A stretch of 40,783 bases of DNA from an uncultured Lachnospiraceae bacterium (GTDB lineage: Bacteria > Bacillota > Clostridia > Lachnospirales > Lachnospiraceae), in contig CANQGL010000014.1 of NCBI GenBank assembly GCA_947623185.1, positions 1-40,783 of the forward strand, written 5' to 3'. This document shows, in pieces, positions 14,080 through 23,446 of this stretch; position 1 is the stretch's first letter; each line of letters begins with the position of its first letter. The notes under the pieces were generated by a model, which worked only from the letters and a program-made list of their open reading frames with translations, was not told the origin of the DNA and did not search any database. The translations under genes were made by a program, and so were the position numbers.

Positions 14080-17000
14080 CTATCTGGGAACCTCCACCAT
14101 GATATACGCCTCGATGGTGTCGTCCTCCTGAAGGTCGTTGAAGCCCTCAAACACAAGGCCGCACTCGTAGCCCGCGTTGACTTCCTTCACGTCGTCCTTG
14201 AAGCGCTTCAGGGAAGCGAGCGCGCCCTCGAAGATCTGGTCTCCGGCGCGGGAAATACGCACCTTGCAGCCGCGGACGATCTTTCCGTCGAGCACATAGG
14301 ATCCGGCGATCGTACCGACGCCCGACGCCTTGAACGTCTGGCGGACGACGGCGTGACCGGTGATCTGCTCCTCGTAGACCGGATCGAGCATGCCCTTCAT
14401 GGCCGCTTCCACATCCTCGATCGCCTGATAGATGACGCGGTAGAGCCGCATGTCGACTTTCTCGCGGTCGGCGATGGATTTCGCCGTCGCGTCAGGCCGC
14501 ACGTTGAAGCCGATGATGATCGCGTTCGAGGCAGACGCCAGCGTCACGTCGGATTCGTTGATCGTACCGACGCCGCCGTGGATGACCTTTACCACGACCT
14601 CCTCGTTGGAAAGTTTTAAGAGGCTCTGTTTGACGGCCTCGACGGATCCCTGTACATCCGCCTTGACGATGATCGGCAGCTCCTTGACGTTTCCAGCCTT
14701 GATCTGCGAGAACAGATCGTCGAGCGACAGTTTCGCCTTGGTGTCCTCGATCAGCTTGCTCTTGCCCTCCGCGATGAAGGTCTCGGCGAAGCTTCTCGCT
14801 TCCTTCTCGCTCGGAGTGGAGACAAAGACCTCGCCCGCGTTCGGCACGTCGTTTAAGCCGAGGATCTCGACCGGCATGGACGGCGTCGCCTCCTTGACGC
14901 GGTTGCCCTTGTCGTCCATCATCGCGCGGACCTTGCCGTAGCAGGAACCGGCCGCGACGGCGTCGCCGACCTTTAACGTTCCCTTCTGGACCAGGACCGT
15001 GGCGACCGGGCCTCTGCCCTTGTCAAGCTGCGCCTCGATCACGAGGCCGCGCGCCTTGCGGTTCGGGTTCGCCTTAAGCTCTCTGACCTCGGCGGTCAGA
15101 AGGATCATTTCGAGCAGTTCCGGGATCCCTTCCTTAGTATGCGCAGAAACCGGAACAAATACCGTATTTCCGCCCCAGTCTTCCGGGATCAGTTCATATT
15201 CGGAAAGTTCCTGCTTTACGCGGTCCACGTTCGCGCTCGGCTTATCGATCTTGTTGATGGCGACGACGATCTCGACTCCGGCCGCCTTGGCGTGGTTGAT
15301 CGCCTCGACCGTCTGCGGCATAACGCCGTCGTCGGCCGCCACGACCAGGACCGCGATATCAGTGGCCTGCGCGCCGCGCATACGCATGGCGGTAAACGCC
15401 TCGTGGCCCGGCGTGTCGAGGAAGGTGATCTTCTGTCCGTTGACCTCAACGGTGTACGCGCCGATATGCTGGGTGATGCCGCCCGCTTCCTTCGCGGTCA
15501 CGTTCGTCTGACGGATCGCGTCAAGCAGAGACGTCTTGCCGTGGTCGACATGGCCCATGACGCAGATGACCGGCGGTCTCGGGACCATATCCGCCTCGTT
15601 CTCCTCCTCCTCTTTCAGGAGTTCCTCGATGACGTTGATCTTTTCTTCCTTCTCGCAGAGCACGTTGTATTCCATGGCGATCTCTTCGGCCTTGTCGAAG
15701 TCGATCTCCTGGTTGATGGTAACGACCGTGCCCTGGAGGAACAGTTTCTTGACGATCACGGACGGCTGGAGCTTCATCTTCTCGGCCAGTTCCTTGATGG
15801 TGATCGTCTCCGGAAGGATGATGGTCTTGATCTCCTCGACCTTCGCCTCCTGCTTCTTCGGCTGCTGGATCACCGGAGCCTTCGTGCCCTTGCCGCCGCG
15901 CGCGTTTCTGTTCCTTACCTGCTCGTCGTCGCGGTTCTTCTTGGCGTCGTGTTCTTTCTTATATGCGTTCTTGTTTGCTTTCGTATTCTGCTGCTTCTGT
16001 GCGATCGGGGTATCGAACGCCGGCTTCGGGATGCTTAATCCGCGGCCTCCCTGGCCTCCGCGTCCGCCCTGACCGTCGCGGCGCGGTCCGCCCGCGTAGC
16101 CGCCCTGGCCGTCACGCCTCGGACCGCCTGCATAGCCGCCCTGACCGTCGCGCCTTGCGCCGCCTGCATAACCGCCCTGACCGTCGCGCCTCGGGCCGCC
16201 CGCATAGCCGCCCTGACCGTCGCGTCTTGCGCCGCCCTGATAGCCGCCGCCCTGGCCGTCGCGCCTTGCTCCGCCTGCATAGCCGCCACCCTGGCCGTCG
16301 CGCCTTGCTCCGCCCTGATAGCCGCCCTGGCCGTCGCGTCTCTCGCGGTTCTGATAACCGCCCTGGCCGTCGCGTCTCTCACGGTTCTGATAACCGCCCT
16401 GCTGCGGACGATCGCCTCTGGGACGGTCCGCCGATCCGGCCGGTCTTGTTCCCGCCTGGGATGCGCCCTGCGCTCCGGCAGGTCTCGCCGACTGGCTCCC
16501 GCCCTGCGTTCCGACAGGTCTCGCCGTCTGACTTCCGGCCTGCGTTCCGGCAGGTCTCGCCGTCTGAGCTCCGGCCGCGTTCGCAGCGGCTGCCGGAGCC
16601 TGAGCCGGCGCTGAAGTCCCGGAAGAGACCGGTGCGGTCTGCTGCGGTTTCGGCTGAACGGCCGGAGCCGGAGTTCCCGTCTGGGTCGTATTCTGGGCCG
16701 TCGCTGCCGGTCTTACCGTCTGGGTCCCTGCCGCGCCCGTATTCTGCGGTCTTACCACGCCCGCCGTTCCGGTGGGTCTTGCCGTCTGGGATACACCCTG
16801 TGTCCCGGCGGGTCTTGCTCCCGCCGGTGCGACGCCCGGTCTTGCCGCGCCCGCCTGGGGTCTGGCATTGCCAGGCGACGTCGTCGGTCTTACCTGCATC
16901 CCGGAAGTGGTCGGACGCACCTGCATGCCCGCTCCGGCAGGTCTCGGACCCGCCGGGCGCTGGCCCATCGGCCTCTGCTGGCCGGGGCGTCCCTTCTGGC

Positions 17001-17418
17001 TGCTGTTCTGCGGACGGTAGACCGCCGCGATACGTTTTTTCTGCGGCTGTCCGGGGGCCTGCGCCGCTCCGGTTCCCGCCGGTCTCGCCGCTCCTGCCTG
17101 AGCGCCCGGCGCCGGTCTTGCCGCTCCCGCGGACTCCGCGGGGGCGCTTCCCATCGCCGCAGGCGTCGGTCTGAGCGGCGGCTGCGCGGATCTCTCCTCG
17201 GCCGGGAGCGGTCTTCTTTCCCCCGCAGGAGCCGCGGCCTTCGTCGCCTGCGCGGCGGGCACCTGCGGTTTCGGCGCAAGCGCCTTTTTCACCAGCGCCG
17301 CATGCTCGTCGCTCACATTCGCCAGATTGCTCTTTACCTCTATGTTCTGCTTCTGCAAAATATCCATAACCTCTTTACTGGTCTTACCCAGTTCTTTCGC
17401 TAATTCATTCACCCTCAT
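14080..17418 (-). CDS. infB: translation initiation factor IF-2
   Basis: 1112 residues, longer than the roughly 700-900 usual in Firmicutes. IF-2 is the GTPase that brings fMet-tRNA to the 30S subunit. An N-terminal IF2_N motif ([19 protein letters not shown]) precedes a low-complexity Ala/Pro/Gly/Thr/Gln linker (about 40-340) and nine RRDGQGG repeats (about 345-451). A second IF2_N-like segment follows ([20 protein letters not shown]). The G domain begins about residue 612 with GHVDHGKT near 621 and [12 protein letters not shown], and the usual beta-barrel and C1/C2 domains complete it. The ATG at 17418 has GGAGG 8 nt upstream and overlaps the ylxQ gene by 14 nt; a GTG at 17424 is too close to that site. 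Confidence 0.97.
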   Translation of the reverse strand: MRVNELAKELGKTSKEVMDILQKQNIEVKSNLANVSDEHAALVKKALAPKPQVPAAQATKAAAPAGERRPLPAEERSAQPPLRPTPAAMGSAPAESAGAARPAPGAQAGAARPAGTGAAQAPGQPQKKRIAAVYRPQNSSQKGRPGQQRPMGQRPAGPRPAGAGMQVRPTTSGMQVRPTTSPGNARPQAGAARPGVAPAGARPAGTQGVSQTARPTGTAGVVRPQNTGAAGTQTVRPAATAQNTTQTGTPAPAVQPKPQQTAPVSSGTSAPAQAPAAAANAAGAQTARPAGTQAGSQTARPVGTQGGSQSARPAGAQGASQAGTRPAGSADRPRGDRPQQGGYQNRERRDGQGGYQNRERRDGQGGYQGGARRDGQGGGYAGGARRDGQGGGYQGGARRDGQGGYAGGPRRDGQGGYAGGARRDGQGGYAGGPRRDGQGGYAGGPRRDGQGGRGGQGGRGLSIPKPAFDTPIAQKQQNTKANKNAYKKEHDAKKNRDDEQVRNRNARGGKGTKAPVIQQPKKQEAKVEEIKTIILPETITIKELAEKMKLQPSVIVKKLFLQGTVVTINQEIDFDKAEEIAMEYNVLCEKEEKINVIEELLKEEEENEADMVPRPPVICVMGHVDHGKTSLLDAIRQTNVTAKEAGGITQHIGAYTVEVNGQKITFLDTPGHEAFTAMRMRGAQATDIAVLVVAADDGVMPQTVEAINHAKAAGVEIVVAINKIDKPSANVDRVKQELSEYELIPEDWGGNTVFVPVSAHTKEGIPELLEMILLTAEVRELKANPNRKARGLVIEAQLDKGRGPVATVLVQKGTLKVGDAVAAGSCYGKVRAMMDDKGNRVKEATPSMPVEILGLNDVPNAGEVFVSTPSEKEARSFAETFIAEGKSKLIEDTKAKLSLDDLFSQIKAGNVKELPIIVKADVQGSVEAVKQSLLKLSNEEVVVKVIHGGVGTINESDVTLASASNAIIIGFNVRPDATAKSIADREKVDMRLYRVIYQAIEDVEAAMKGMLDPVYEEQITGHAVVRQTFKASGVGTIAGSYVLDGKIVRGCKVRISRAGDQIFEGALASLKRFKDDVKEVNAGYECGLVFEGFNDLQEDDTIEAYIMVEVPR
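16064..16382 (-). repeat. Gly/Arg-rich tandem repeats inside infB
   Basis: Nine copies of RRDGQGG, spaced by YQNRE, YQGGA, YAGGA or YAGGP, from 33-36-nt DNA units. All keep the reading frame. The Tyr-Gly-Arg composition is like RGG-box segments that bind RNA or phase-separate. Confidence 0.9.
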
Positions 17419-17740
17419 ACTCACTACCTCCGTTCATAGATAACTGTTTCTCGATCGCTTCGGAAAAACCCTGATCCAGGACCGCCAGCGAAGCTCGCAT
17501 CCTCTTCCCGACCGCCCGGCCGAGCTCTTCCTTTCCTCCGAACTCAAAATAGGGGACCTCATAGTAAGTACACATATTCCGAAACATCTTTTTCGTGTTC
17601 TCCGACGACTCGTCCGAAACGATCACCAGCCGCGCTTTCCCGGACTTTACGCTCTTTTCCGTGGAAAATTCGCCGCTCTGGACCTTTCCCGCCTTCATGG
17701 CAAGCCCGAGAAGGCCGAAGACCTTATTTCTGTTTGTCAA
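17405..17740 (-). CDS. ylxQ: L7Ae/L30e-family RNA-binding protein (YlxQ)
   Basis: 111 residues. Small L7Ae-like protein that in relatives binds kink-turn RNA. Family features are [17 protein letters not shown] and the [17 protein letters not shown] turn. It uses a TTG start at 17740 within the last codons of ylxR, with AAGGAG about 10 nt ahead; no ATG gives a complete N-terminus. The 3' end overlaps infB by 14 nt, so ylxR, ylxQ and infB form a chain of overlapping, probably coupled genes. Confidence 0.9.
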   Translation of the reverse strand: MTNRNKVFGLLGLAMKAGKVQSGEFSTEKSVKSGKARLVIVSDESSENTKKMFRNMCTYYEVPYFEFGGKEELGRAVGKRMRASLAVLDQGFSEAIEKQLSMNGGSEYEGE

Positions 17741-18005
17741 TCTCCGTCATCTCCTTCTCAAGACTCTCGTAGACTTCCTTCGGGATCGCCATCTTAAACG
17801 AGCGCTCAAGGCCCTTGTTTTTTACGGCCCTGCGGAAGCAGTCCAGCGACGGGCACAGATACGCGCCGCGTCCGTTCTTTCTTCCCGTGGCGTCGATAAA
17901 GATCGGACCTTCCGTACTCTTAAGAACACGGATCATTTCTTTCTTGTTCTTCATCTCGCCGCATCCGATGCACTGTCTCTGCGGTATCTTTTTCGCCGTA
18001 CTCAC
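17724..18005 (-). CDS. ylxR: YlxR-family protein (RNase P modulator RnpM)
   Basis: 93 residues. The family binds nucleic acid, and a B. subtilis member has been reported to modulate RNase P. Marked by RQCIGCGEMKNKKEMIRV, GRKNGRGAYLCP and a following Cys. The start is a GTG at 18005; AGGAG is about 13 nt ahead, somewhat far, so modest translation is possible. Lies 18 nt after nusA and overlaps ylxQ. Confidence 0.92.
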   Translation of the reverse strand: MSTAKKIPQRQCIGCGEMKNKKEMIRVLKSTEGPIFIDATGRKNGRGAYLCPSLDCFRRAVKNKGLERSFKMAIPKEVYESLEKEMTEIDKQK

Positions 18006-18023
18006 TCTCTGATCCCTTCTCCT

Positions 18024-19229
18024 TTATTGTTCCGATCCCTCCGGAAATTCCTGGTAGTTTTCCGCTTCGGGTGATTCATATCCTTCGTAATTCTCTTCGT
18101 ATCCGCCTTCGTAGTTCCCGTCGTAATCTTCTTCGTAACCTTCTTCGTAATCTCCGTCGTACTCGCCGCTCTCCATCGCGTCGAACAGGCCGAGCTCTCT
18201 CGCCTGGGTCTCGCTCTTGATGTCGATCTTGTAAGTGGTGAGGCGGGCCGCCAGTCTTGCGTTCTGGCCTTCCTTGCCGATCGCGAGCGAGAGCTGGTAA
18301 TCCGGAACGATGACCTGTGCCTCGCGCGTATCCTCATCCGCCACGACGGAAATGACCTTTGCCGGGCTCAGCGCGTTCTCGATCAGGAGCGCCGGGTTGT
18401 CGTCCCAGTTGATGATATCGATCTTCTCGCCGCCGAGTTCGCTCACGACCGCGTTCACGCGCGCGCCGTTGATACCGACGCAGGCGCCGACCGGATCGAC
18501 GTTCGGCTCGCTCGTGCTGACCGCGATCTTGGTCCTCGAACCGGCCTCTCTGGCGATCGCACGGATCTCGACCGTTCCGTCGCGGACTTCGGCGATCTCC
18601 GCCTCAAACAGCCTGCGCACCAGATCGGGATGGGTGCGGGACACGGAAATGCGCGGTCCCTTCGGATTGTCCTTGACCTCAAGAATATATACCTTAACGC
18701 GCTCCGTTCTCTGGAACGTTTCGCCCTTGATCTGCTCCGACTCCGGCAGGATCGCATCGACCTTTCCGAGATCGATGCTCACGTTGCGGCCGATATAGCG
18801 CTGGACGATGCCGGTAACGACTTCCTTCTCGCGGCACTGCCACTCGTTCAGCTGCGACTTTCTGCTCTCCTCGCGGATCTTCTGCAGGATCACGTTCTTC
18901 GCGTTCTGGGTCGCGATGCGCCCGAAACCTTTCGAGTCGATCGGGATCTGCACGGTATCGCCGAGCTCGTATTTGGGATCCATCATCTTCGCATCCGCAA
19001 GACTGATCTGCAGGACCTTATCCTCGACCGTCTCGACGACTTCTTTTTCCATATAGACGGAATACTCGCAGGTGTCATGATCGATGACGACATGCACGTT
19101 GTCCGCTTTTCCGTAATGGTTCTTGCAAGCGGTGATCAGGGAGTTCTCGATCGCTTCCAGCAGCGTTTCCCTGCTGATATTGTACTCCTTTTCCAGGATA
19201 CTGATCGACTCCAACAGTTCGTTGTTCAT
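18024..19229 (-). CDS. nusA: transcription termination/antitermination factor NusA
   Basis: 401 residues. NusA binds RNA polymerase and nascent RNA and controls pausing and termination. An N-terminal polymerase-binding domain (MNNELLESISILEKEYNISR) is followed by S1 (VTGIVQRYIGRNVSIDLG) and two KH domains (DPVGACVGINGARVNAVVSE; IGKEGQNARLAARLT). There are no C-terminal acidic repeat domains of the E. coli kind. Instead the last 45 or so residues are an acidic Tyr/Gly/Asn tail of repeated YEEDYDGNYEGGYEENYEGY type. The ATG has AGGAGG 7 nt upstream; rimP lies 13 nt ahead of it. Confidence 0.96.
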   Translation of the reverse strand: MNNELLESISILEKEYNISRETLLEAIENSLITACKNHYGKADNVHVVIDHDTCEYSVYMEKEVVETVEDKVLQISLADAKMMDPKYELGDTVQIPIDSKGFGRIATQNAKNVILQKIREESRKSQLNEWQCREKEVVTGIVQRYIGRNVSIDLGKVDAILPESEQIKGETFQRTERVKVYILEVKDNPKGPRISVSRTHPDLVRRLFEAEIAEVRDGTVEIRAIAREAGSRTKIAVSTSEPNVDPVGACVGINGARVNAVVSELGGEKIDIINWDDNPALLIENALSPAKVISVVADEDTREAQVIVPDYQLSLAIGKEGQNARLAARLTTYKIDIKSETQARELGLFDAMESGEYDGDYEEGYEEDYDGNYEGGYEENYEGYESPEAENYQEFPEGSEQ

Positions 19230-19242
19230 TGTTTATCCTCCT

Positions 19243-19710
19243 TTAGAAATCGAATGCCAGACGTATCAAGGCAATATCTTTTCGTTCAAACTGGCGTTCC
19301 GTACCGTCGTCATAACGGATCGTGACGGTATTCTCATCATAGGCCGTAAGCGCCCCGGTGAACTCCTTGCACCGGTCGACGGCCCTGTAAAGCCGTATCT
19401 CGACCTGTTCGCCCAGGCTCCGTTTAAAATCCTTTTCCTTTTTGAGCGGCCTTCCGAGTCCCGGCGAACTGACCTCAAGAATGTAGCTGTCCTCGATGAA
19501 ATCCTCCTCGTCGAGCCAGTCGCTCAACCCCCGCGATACCTTCTCGCAGTCGTCGACGGTAAATCCGCCCTCTTTGTCAATGTAGGCCCGCAGATACCAG
19601 GTCCCGGCCTCTTTCACATACTCCACGTCGACCAGCTCATAGTTGTTCCGCTCCATGACCGGAAGCAGATACTTTTCAACGCGGCTCTCGTACTCTTCCC
19701 GTTTTGACAT
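19243..19710 (-). CDS. rimP: ribosome maturation factor RimP
   Basis: 155 residues. RimP acts in 30S maturation. Typical features are YELVDVEYVKEAGTWYLRAY, the DDCEKVSRGLSDWLDEEDF block and LEVSSPGLGRPLKKEKDF. The ATG at 19710 has GGTGGAG 6 nt upstream; a second ATG at 19734 in frame lacks a good site. It is the first gene of the nusA-infB operon, with the promoter about 105 nt upstream. Confidence 0.95.
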   Translation of the reverse strand: MSKREEYESRVEKYLLPVMERNNYELVDVEYVKEAGTWYLRAYIDKEGGFTVDDCEKVSRGLSDWLDEEDFIEDSYILEVSSPGLGRPLKKEKDFKRSLGEQVEIRLYRAVDRCKEFTGALTAYDENTVTIRYDDGTERQFERKDIALIRLAFDF

Positions 19711-19764
19711 TGTTCGCTCCACCACCTTCCCCATTTCCGACAGACTTTTCCGGCTGCAAAACGA

Positions 19765-19788
19765 AAGAGTGGACTTTTGTCCACTCTT
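19765..19788 (-). promoter_or_regulatory. leader hairpin of the rimP-nusA operon, possible attenuator
   Basis: A perfect 10-bp inverted repeat, AAGAGTGGAC and GTCCACTCTT, with a 4-nt AAAA loop on the transcribed strand. It is followed by a T-rich stretch (TTTCGTTTT). It sits between the promoter and rimP, so read-through could be controlled here, and NusA, encoded in the operon, acts at just such sites. It could also stop transcripts arriving from gntR. Confidence 0.55.
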
Positions 19789-19814
19789 CAGCCTGTTACG
19801 ATCTTATCGTTGGT

Positions 19815-19843
19815 ATCATAGCACAACTTTTCCTGAAATGCAA
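19815..19843 (-). promoter_or_regulatory. sigma-A promoter of the rimP-nusA-infB-ribF operon
   Basis: TTGCAT (19843-19838), 17-bp spacer, TATGAT (19820-19815), with TG two bases ahead of the -10. The -35 lies within a small palindrome AAATGC-AA-GCATTT (19836-19849), which touches the direct repeat at 19845-19868. Confidence 0.75.
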
Positions 19844-19844
19844 G

Positions 19845-19868
19845 CATTTTGCAGGGATTTTTTCGGGG
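19845..19868. repeat. left copy of island-flanking direct repeat (candidate attachment site)
   Basis: CAGGGATTTTTTCGGGG (19852-19868) recurs exactly at 37315-37331. Extending 7 nt leftward keeps 5 of 7 matches (22 of 24). It lies between the core rimP promoter and the AT-rich gntR-to-recombinase block. Confidence 0.5.
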
Positions 19869-19888
19869 TTTTATTCACCCTTTTCAGG

Positions 19889-20614
19889 TTACGCTCCTCC
19901 CTCGTATACATAAAGGGAAAAACGATCACCGTTTATGATTTGGATTCCGACGTACAGCGGATCACCGTTCTCGTCGTAAGCAGTACTCTTTACGAACAAT
20001 AAATAATCGCCTTTTTTAACATTTAAAAGTTCTGCCTCCTCATCTGTTGCTCTGCAAAGTTCAATCACCTTTTCAGAGCTTGCAACCTGCGCGCCACAGC
20101 TCTCTTTCAGATAAGCAAGCATTGAATTATTATCCAGTTTTGCATTTAAAAGAAATGCATATTTAATCGGAAAATAGTTCTTTTCAATCTGTACTGGTTC
20201 ATTATCGGCAAAACGCAGACGGGAGATCAGAACCACCTTACTTTTAGGTTCTATTTCCAACTTGGCCGCTGTCTTTGAATCAGCCGTCACCAGACGATTC
20301 TCCAACATGCGTGCCCCCGGGGTAACCCCCATCTGAACGCACATTTCACTGAATCCCTGGAGTTTCTTTACATTGCGGGAAAACTTGGGTTTGCTTACGA
20401 ATGTCCCTTTCCCCTGTTTTCTCTCAATAAGCCGTTTCTCTATAAGGACGTCGATCGCCTTACGGACCGTGATAATGCTGATCCCGTAAGTCTTCGCCAT
20501 CTCACGTTCCGTCTGCAAGCGCTGCCCGGGAAGATACTCCCTGTTTGATATCTTCTTTTCAATATCGGCTGCCAACTGTGCATATAAAGGGATCACAGAT
20601 TTCCCGTCCAGCAT
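19889..20614 (-). CDS. GntR/HutC-family regulator with UTRA domain (FrlR-like)
   Basis: 241 residues. An N-terminal winged helix (about 7-75; PLYAQLAADIEKKI, then LQTEREMAKTYGISIITVRK) is followed by a UTRA ligand domain (about 95-238). HutC-type regulators sense a sugar phosphate or amino-acid-like metabolite and usually repress nearby catabolic genes. The ATG at 20614 is chosen over the GTG at 20623 because AGGAGG sits 8 nt upstream. It is the last gene of the catabolic cluster but also has its own consensus promoter. With the kinase, SIS protein and epimerase it matches the frl gene set. Confidence 0.88.
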   Translation of the reverse strand: MLDGKSVIPLYAQLAADIEKKISNREYLPGQRLQTEREMAKTYGISIITVRKAIDVLIEKRLIERKQGKGTFVSKPKFSRNVKKLQGFSEMCVQMGVTPGARMLENRLVTADSKTAAKLEIEPKSKVVLISRLRFADNEPVQIEKNYFPIKYAFLLNAKLDNNSMLAYLKESCGAQVASSEKVIELCRATDEEAELLNVKKGDYLLFVKSTAYDENGDPLYVGIQIINGDRFSLYVYEGGA

Positions 20615-20646
20615 TCTTTTCACCTCCGCCTTTTATACATATTGAA

Positions 20647-20675
20647 AATATACTTTACTTTTAAAAATCTGTCAA
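20647..20675 (-). promoter_or_regulatory. sigma-A promoter of the gntR gene
   Basis: TTGACA (20675-20670), 17-bp spacer, TATATT (20652-20647). It lets the regulator be made when the main operon is off. Confidence 0.8.
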
Positions 20676-20720
20676 GAACGGGAGGAAAAGCTTTCAGCAT
20701 ACGTTCAGATGTTACCTCTC

Positions 20721-21692
20721 TTAATAGTCCACCTTCCACATATATCTGCGTTCGTCCATTGAATGTCCGCGAATCTCAGCCATCTGTGATACAAAGAACC
20801 TTTCAATCGGCACCAGCACAACAGGGTTAAAAAACTCTGCAACCTCTTCCTCAATTCGGCCATTATTCAATACTTTAAAATCAATAACTATGTAATTCTC
20901 TGCATATGTCTTCAGGAATCTCAGGCATCTTTCATCAAGGAAACGCGTGCGCCCCTCTGACATAATCAATACCATGGGAAGTTGTTTATCCGTCGTTTCA
21001 AATGGGCCATGGAAATATTCTCCCGTATGCAGGCAAACTGCATGTTTCCATTGCATTTCCATAAAATGACAGCAGCACATGGAATAAGCGACCCCGTAAT
21101 TCGGACCGGAAGCCAAAACGTAAAACACCGGCTCATCCTTATATTTCGAAGCCCATTCCCGGGCCTGTTCCAGAAGTTTCTCTTTGCCATCAGCAACAAT
21201 TTCGTCGATCTTTCCAAAAGCTCTCATGGCCGAATCATACTTTTCATATCCTTCGATCTGATTTAACAGTTCAAAACCGATTCTGAGAACATTTGCCTGG
21301 TTTGACTGGCTGTAAATCTGATCGTCACCATTTGAATATGTAACAACATATTGTCCAACCTTCGCCATGCCGGTAGACATGGAACCAGTCATTGCAATCG
21401 TAACTGCTCCCGCCCGATTCGCTACATTGACGGCTTCTACTGTCTCAGGAGTCGCTTTCAGCGAACAGATAACCGCCAGACAACGGTTATCCAGTTCTCT
21501 GGGCGTTGCATGAACGAATTCATTGCTGGTATATGTTGATGCGCTAAAACTCCTTGCTTCGCTCTGTAAAAGATAAAGACCGGGAAAAATGGCTGCCTTC
21601 GAGCCTCCACATGCGACAAAATATACATGTTTAAGTCCGCCAGCCGCATCGAGCTTCTTCTTTATCTCGCCGACTATTTCTTTGATATCCAT
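20721..21692 (-). CDS. SIS-domain sugar isomerase, FrlB-like fructosamine-6-phosphate deglycase
   Basis: 323 residues. Two SIS modules: VYFVACGGSKA (23-33) opens the first and YVLASGPNYG (191-200) the second. GEYFHGPFE (224-232) corresponds to GEFRHGPLE of E. coli FrlB, and the C-terminus DERRYMWKVDY (313-323) matches the FrlB ending DERRYYGGLVEY, recalled from memory. FrlB cleaves fructoselysine 6-phosphate to glucose 6-phosphate and lysine. Here the amine partner is unknown. The ATG at 21692 has GGAGG 8 nt upstream; the ORF extension to 21767 overlaps hyuB and is rejected. GlmS-like and AgaS-like isomerases are the alternatives, but the kinase, epimerase and GntR neighbours favour FrlB. Confidence 0.85.
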   Translation of the reverse strand: MDIKEIVGEIKKKLDAAGGLKHVYFVACGGSKAAIFPGLYLLQSEARSFSASTYTSNEFVHATPRELDNRCLAVICSLKATPETVEAVNVANRAGAVTIAMTGSMSTGMAKVGQYVVTYSNGDDQIYSQSNQANVLRIGFELLNQIEGYEKYDSAMRAFGKIDEIVADGKEKLLEQAREWASKYKDEPVFYVLASGPNYGVAYSMCCCHFMEMQWKHAVCLHTGEYFHGPFETTDKQLPMVLIMSEGRTRFLDERCLRFLKTYAENYIVIDFKVLNNGRIEEEVAEFFNPVVLVPIERFFVSQMAEIRGHSMDERRYMWKVDY

Positions 21693-21717
21693 CTCTAAAA
21701 CCTCCAATATTATTGTC

Positions 21718-23445
21718 TCACACTGTTTCCAGTGTACCGTCTTCATGCTGAACGATCTTAACGCCATATAATTTATCAGCCGCTTCCAGAGATACTTTTC
21801 TCTCTCTCACATCCTGAAGCACTTTTTCTTTCGGCCGCTCGTGCGGATTGCCCACTCCTCCTGCTCCGGGCGTGAATACCCGGATAATATCACCTTTTTT
21901 AAGTGGATATCCGGTTGTCTTGGCAGAAAGTTTCGTCACTTCTCCTGTCTCCGCAGAGATATGGAAAAAAGATCCCGGCTCGCCATCCATGCCGCCTTCC
22001 ATGCCCCACGGTGCAAATCTCTGACGGTCTCCGAAACAGTTGACAGCCACGTTATCATTCATAACCATATACTCTCTCCAAATTCCAAGACCGCCGCGAT
22101 ATTTTCCGGCACCGCCAGAATCAGTCCGAAGTACATACTTCTTAAGCATGATCGCCGGGAATTCGCCCTCCGTGGCCTCAATCGGCATATTGGAAGTATT
22201 CGTGAGATAAACCTGGACACCACTCAGTCCGTCATTGAAATGGCTGGCCCCGGCTCCGCCTGCAATCGACTCATGGCAGATAAAATACTGATCAGCACCA
22301 TTTTGTGTCGTCTGCCCGAAGAATACACAGGTTGTGCAGGCACCGTTGGAGGCTGCCAGCGCGCGTTCCGGGAGCACCGGATTAAGCGCGCCGAATATCG
22401 CATCGGGCACCCTCTGATTTGCATCGATCGTGAGCCCTACGGCGCAAGGCTCGCACGGATTTACAATAATACCTTTTGGCGCAATAATCTCAATCGGGTT
22501 CAGGATCCCCCAGTTGGTGGGTAACTCAGGATTAATCAGCGCCTTCATGCAAAACAGCACGGAGGCCAGCATGGCAGGATACGGAATATTAATCGGCGCG
22601 TTCACCTGAGGATGTGTTCCGGTAAAATCGATCGTCATTCTTTCGCCGTTTACTTTCACCCGTACATTGATATTGATCGGGTTCGGGTATAGACTCCCGC
22701 ATCCATCTACATAGTCAACATAGCTATACTCTCCATCCGGTATCTTTGCAATCGCCCCTCTCATCAGGCGATCGGTGTAATCCAGCATTTCCGCCATGCA
22801 GTCAAGGAGAGTGTCATGGTATTTGTCATATGCCGCTTTCAATTTCTGCGCTCCGATCAGGTTCGCACTGATCTGTGCCGTAAGATCACCGCGTCGCTCG
22901 TCTGGCGTGCGCGTATTGCCAAGGAGGAGTTTTAAGACATCATCATTAATCGCACCATCCTTGCAGATTTTGATAATCGGAATGCGGATTCCCTCCTGAA
23001 ACAGACTGTCCGCATCTCCGGAAGTAGAACCAGGTACTTTACCGCCGATATCCGAATGATGTGCAGTATTGCCGACCCAACCGATGATCTTCCCATCAGC
23101 AAAAACAGGTCCGACGATCGTAATATCCGGCAGATGGTTTCCCCCGCCATGGTAAGGATCATTTACGATAAACATATCTCCCGGATGAATATCTTCCGGC
23201 TTATATTCTGCCACAACTCCTCTTGCGGCGAAGAGCAATGCCGCGAGAAGCATCGGGATACTGGACTCAACCTGAACCACAACATTTCCGGAGGGGTCCA
23301 TTATCGCTGTCGTGTTATCACGTCGCTCTTTGATATTGGTTGAATAGGCGCTCTTAATAATAACGGTATTTGTTTCTTCTGCGATCGACATCAAAAGGTT
23401 TCTTACGACTTCAACCGTTACCGGATCTGCTTTTCTCTTACTCAT
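21718..23445 (-). CDS. hyuB: hydantoinase/oxoprolinase subunit B (HyuB family)
   Basis: 575 residues. The family forms ATP-dependent ring-opening or carboxylating enzymes (N-methylhydantoinase, 5-oxoprolinase, acetone or acetophenone carboxylase) with HyuA. Recognised from VEVVRNLLMSIAEE, ERRDNTTAIMD, FIVNDPYHGGGNHLPD, NTAHHSDIGG and the glycine-rich GGAGKYRGGLG and TPGAGGVGNP blocks. Full family length. The ATG lies 1 nt after the hyuA stop, with GAGGTG in the end of hyuA, so the subunits are co-translated. Substrate cannot be told from sequence; a lactam or hydantoin-like ring is the usual target. Confidence 0.92.
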   Translation of the reverse strand: MSKRKADPVTVEVVRNLLMSIAEETNTVIIKSAYSTNIKERRDNTTAIMDPSGNVVVQVESSIPMLLAALLFAARGVVAEYKPEDIHPGDMFIVNDPYHGGGNHLPDITIVGPVFADGKIIGWVGNTAHHSDIGGKVPGSTSGDADSLFQEGIRIPIIKICKDGAINDDVLKLLLGNTRTPDERRGDLTAQISANLIGAQKLKAAYDKYHDTLLDCMAEMLDYTDRLMRGAIAKIPDGEYSYVDYVDGCGSLYPNPININVRVKVNGERMTIDFTGTHPQVNAPINIPYPAMLASVLFCMKALINPELPTNWGILNPIEIIAPKGIIVNPCEPCAVGLTIDANQRVPDAIFGALNPVLPERALAASNGACTTCVFFGQTTQNGADQYFICHESIAGGAGASHFNDGLSGVQVYLTNTSNMPIEATEGEFPAIMLKKYVLRTDSGGAGKYRGGLGIWREYMVMNDNVAVNCFGDRQRFAPWGMEGGMDGEPGSFFHISAETGEVTKLSAKTTGYPLKKGDIIRVFTPGAGGVGNPHERPKEKVLQDVRERKVSLEAADKLYGVKIVQHEDGTLETV

Positions 23446-23446
23446 G

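Noticed and set aside
16064-16382. Regular 33-36-nt repeats considered as a CRISPR array
   Set aside because: No unique spacers between repeats; units translate in frame as RRDGQGG within IF-2.
15963-17174. 403-codon plus-strand frame over the infB linker
   Set aside because: A by-product of repeat DNA read backwards; Arg/Pro/Ser-rich without a domain.
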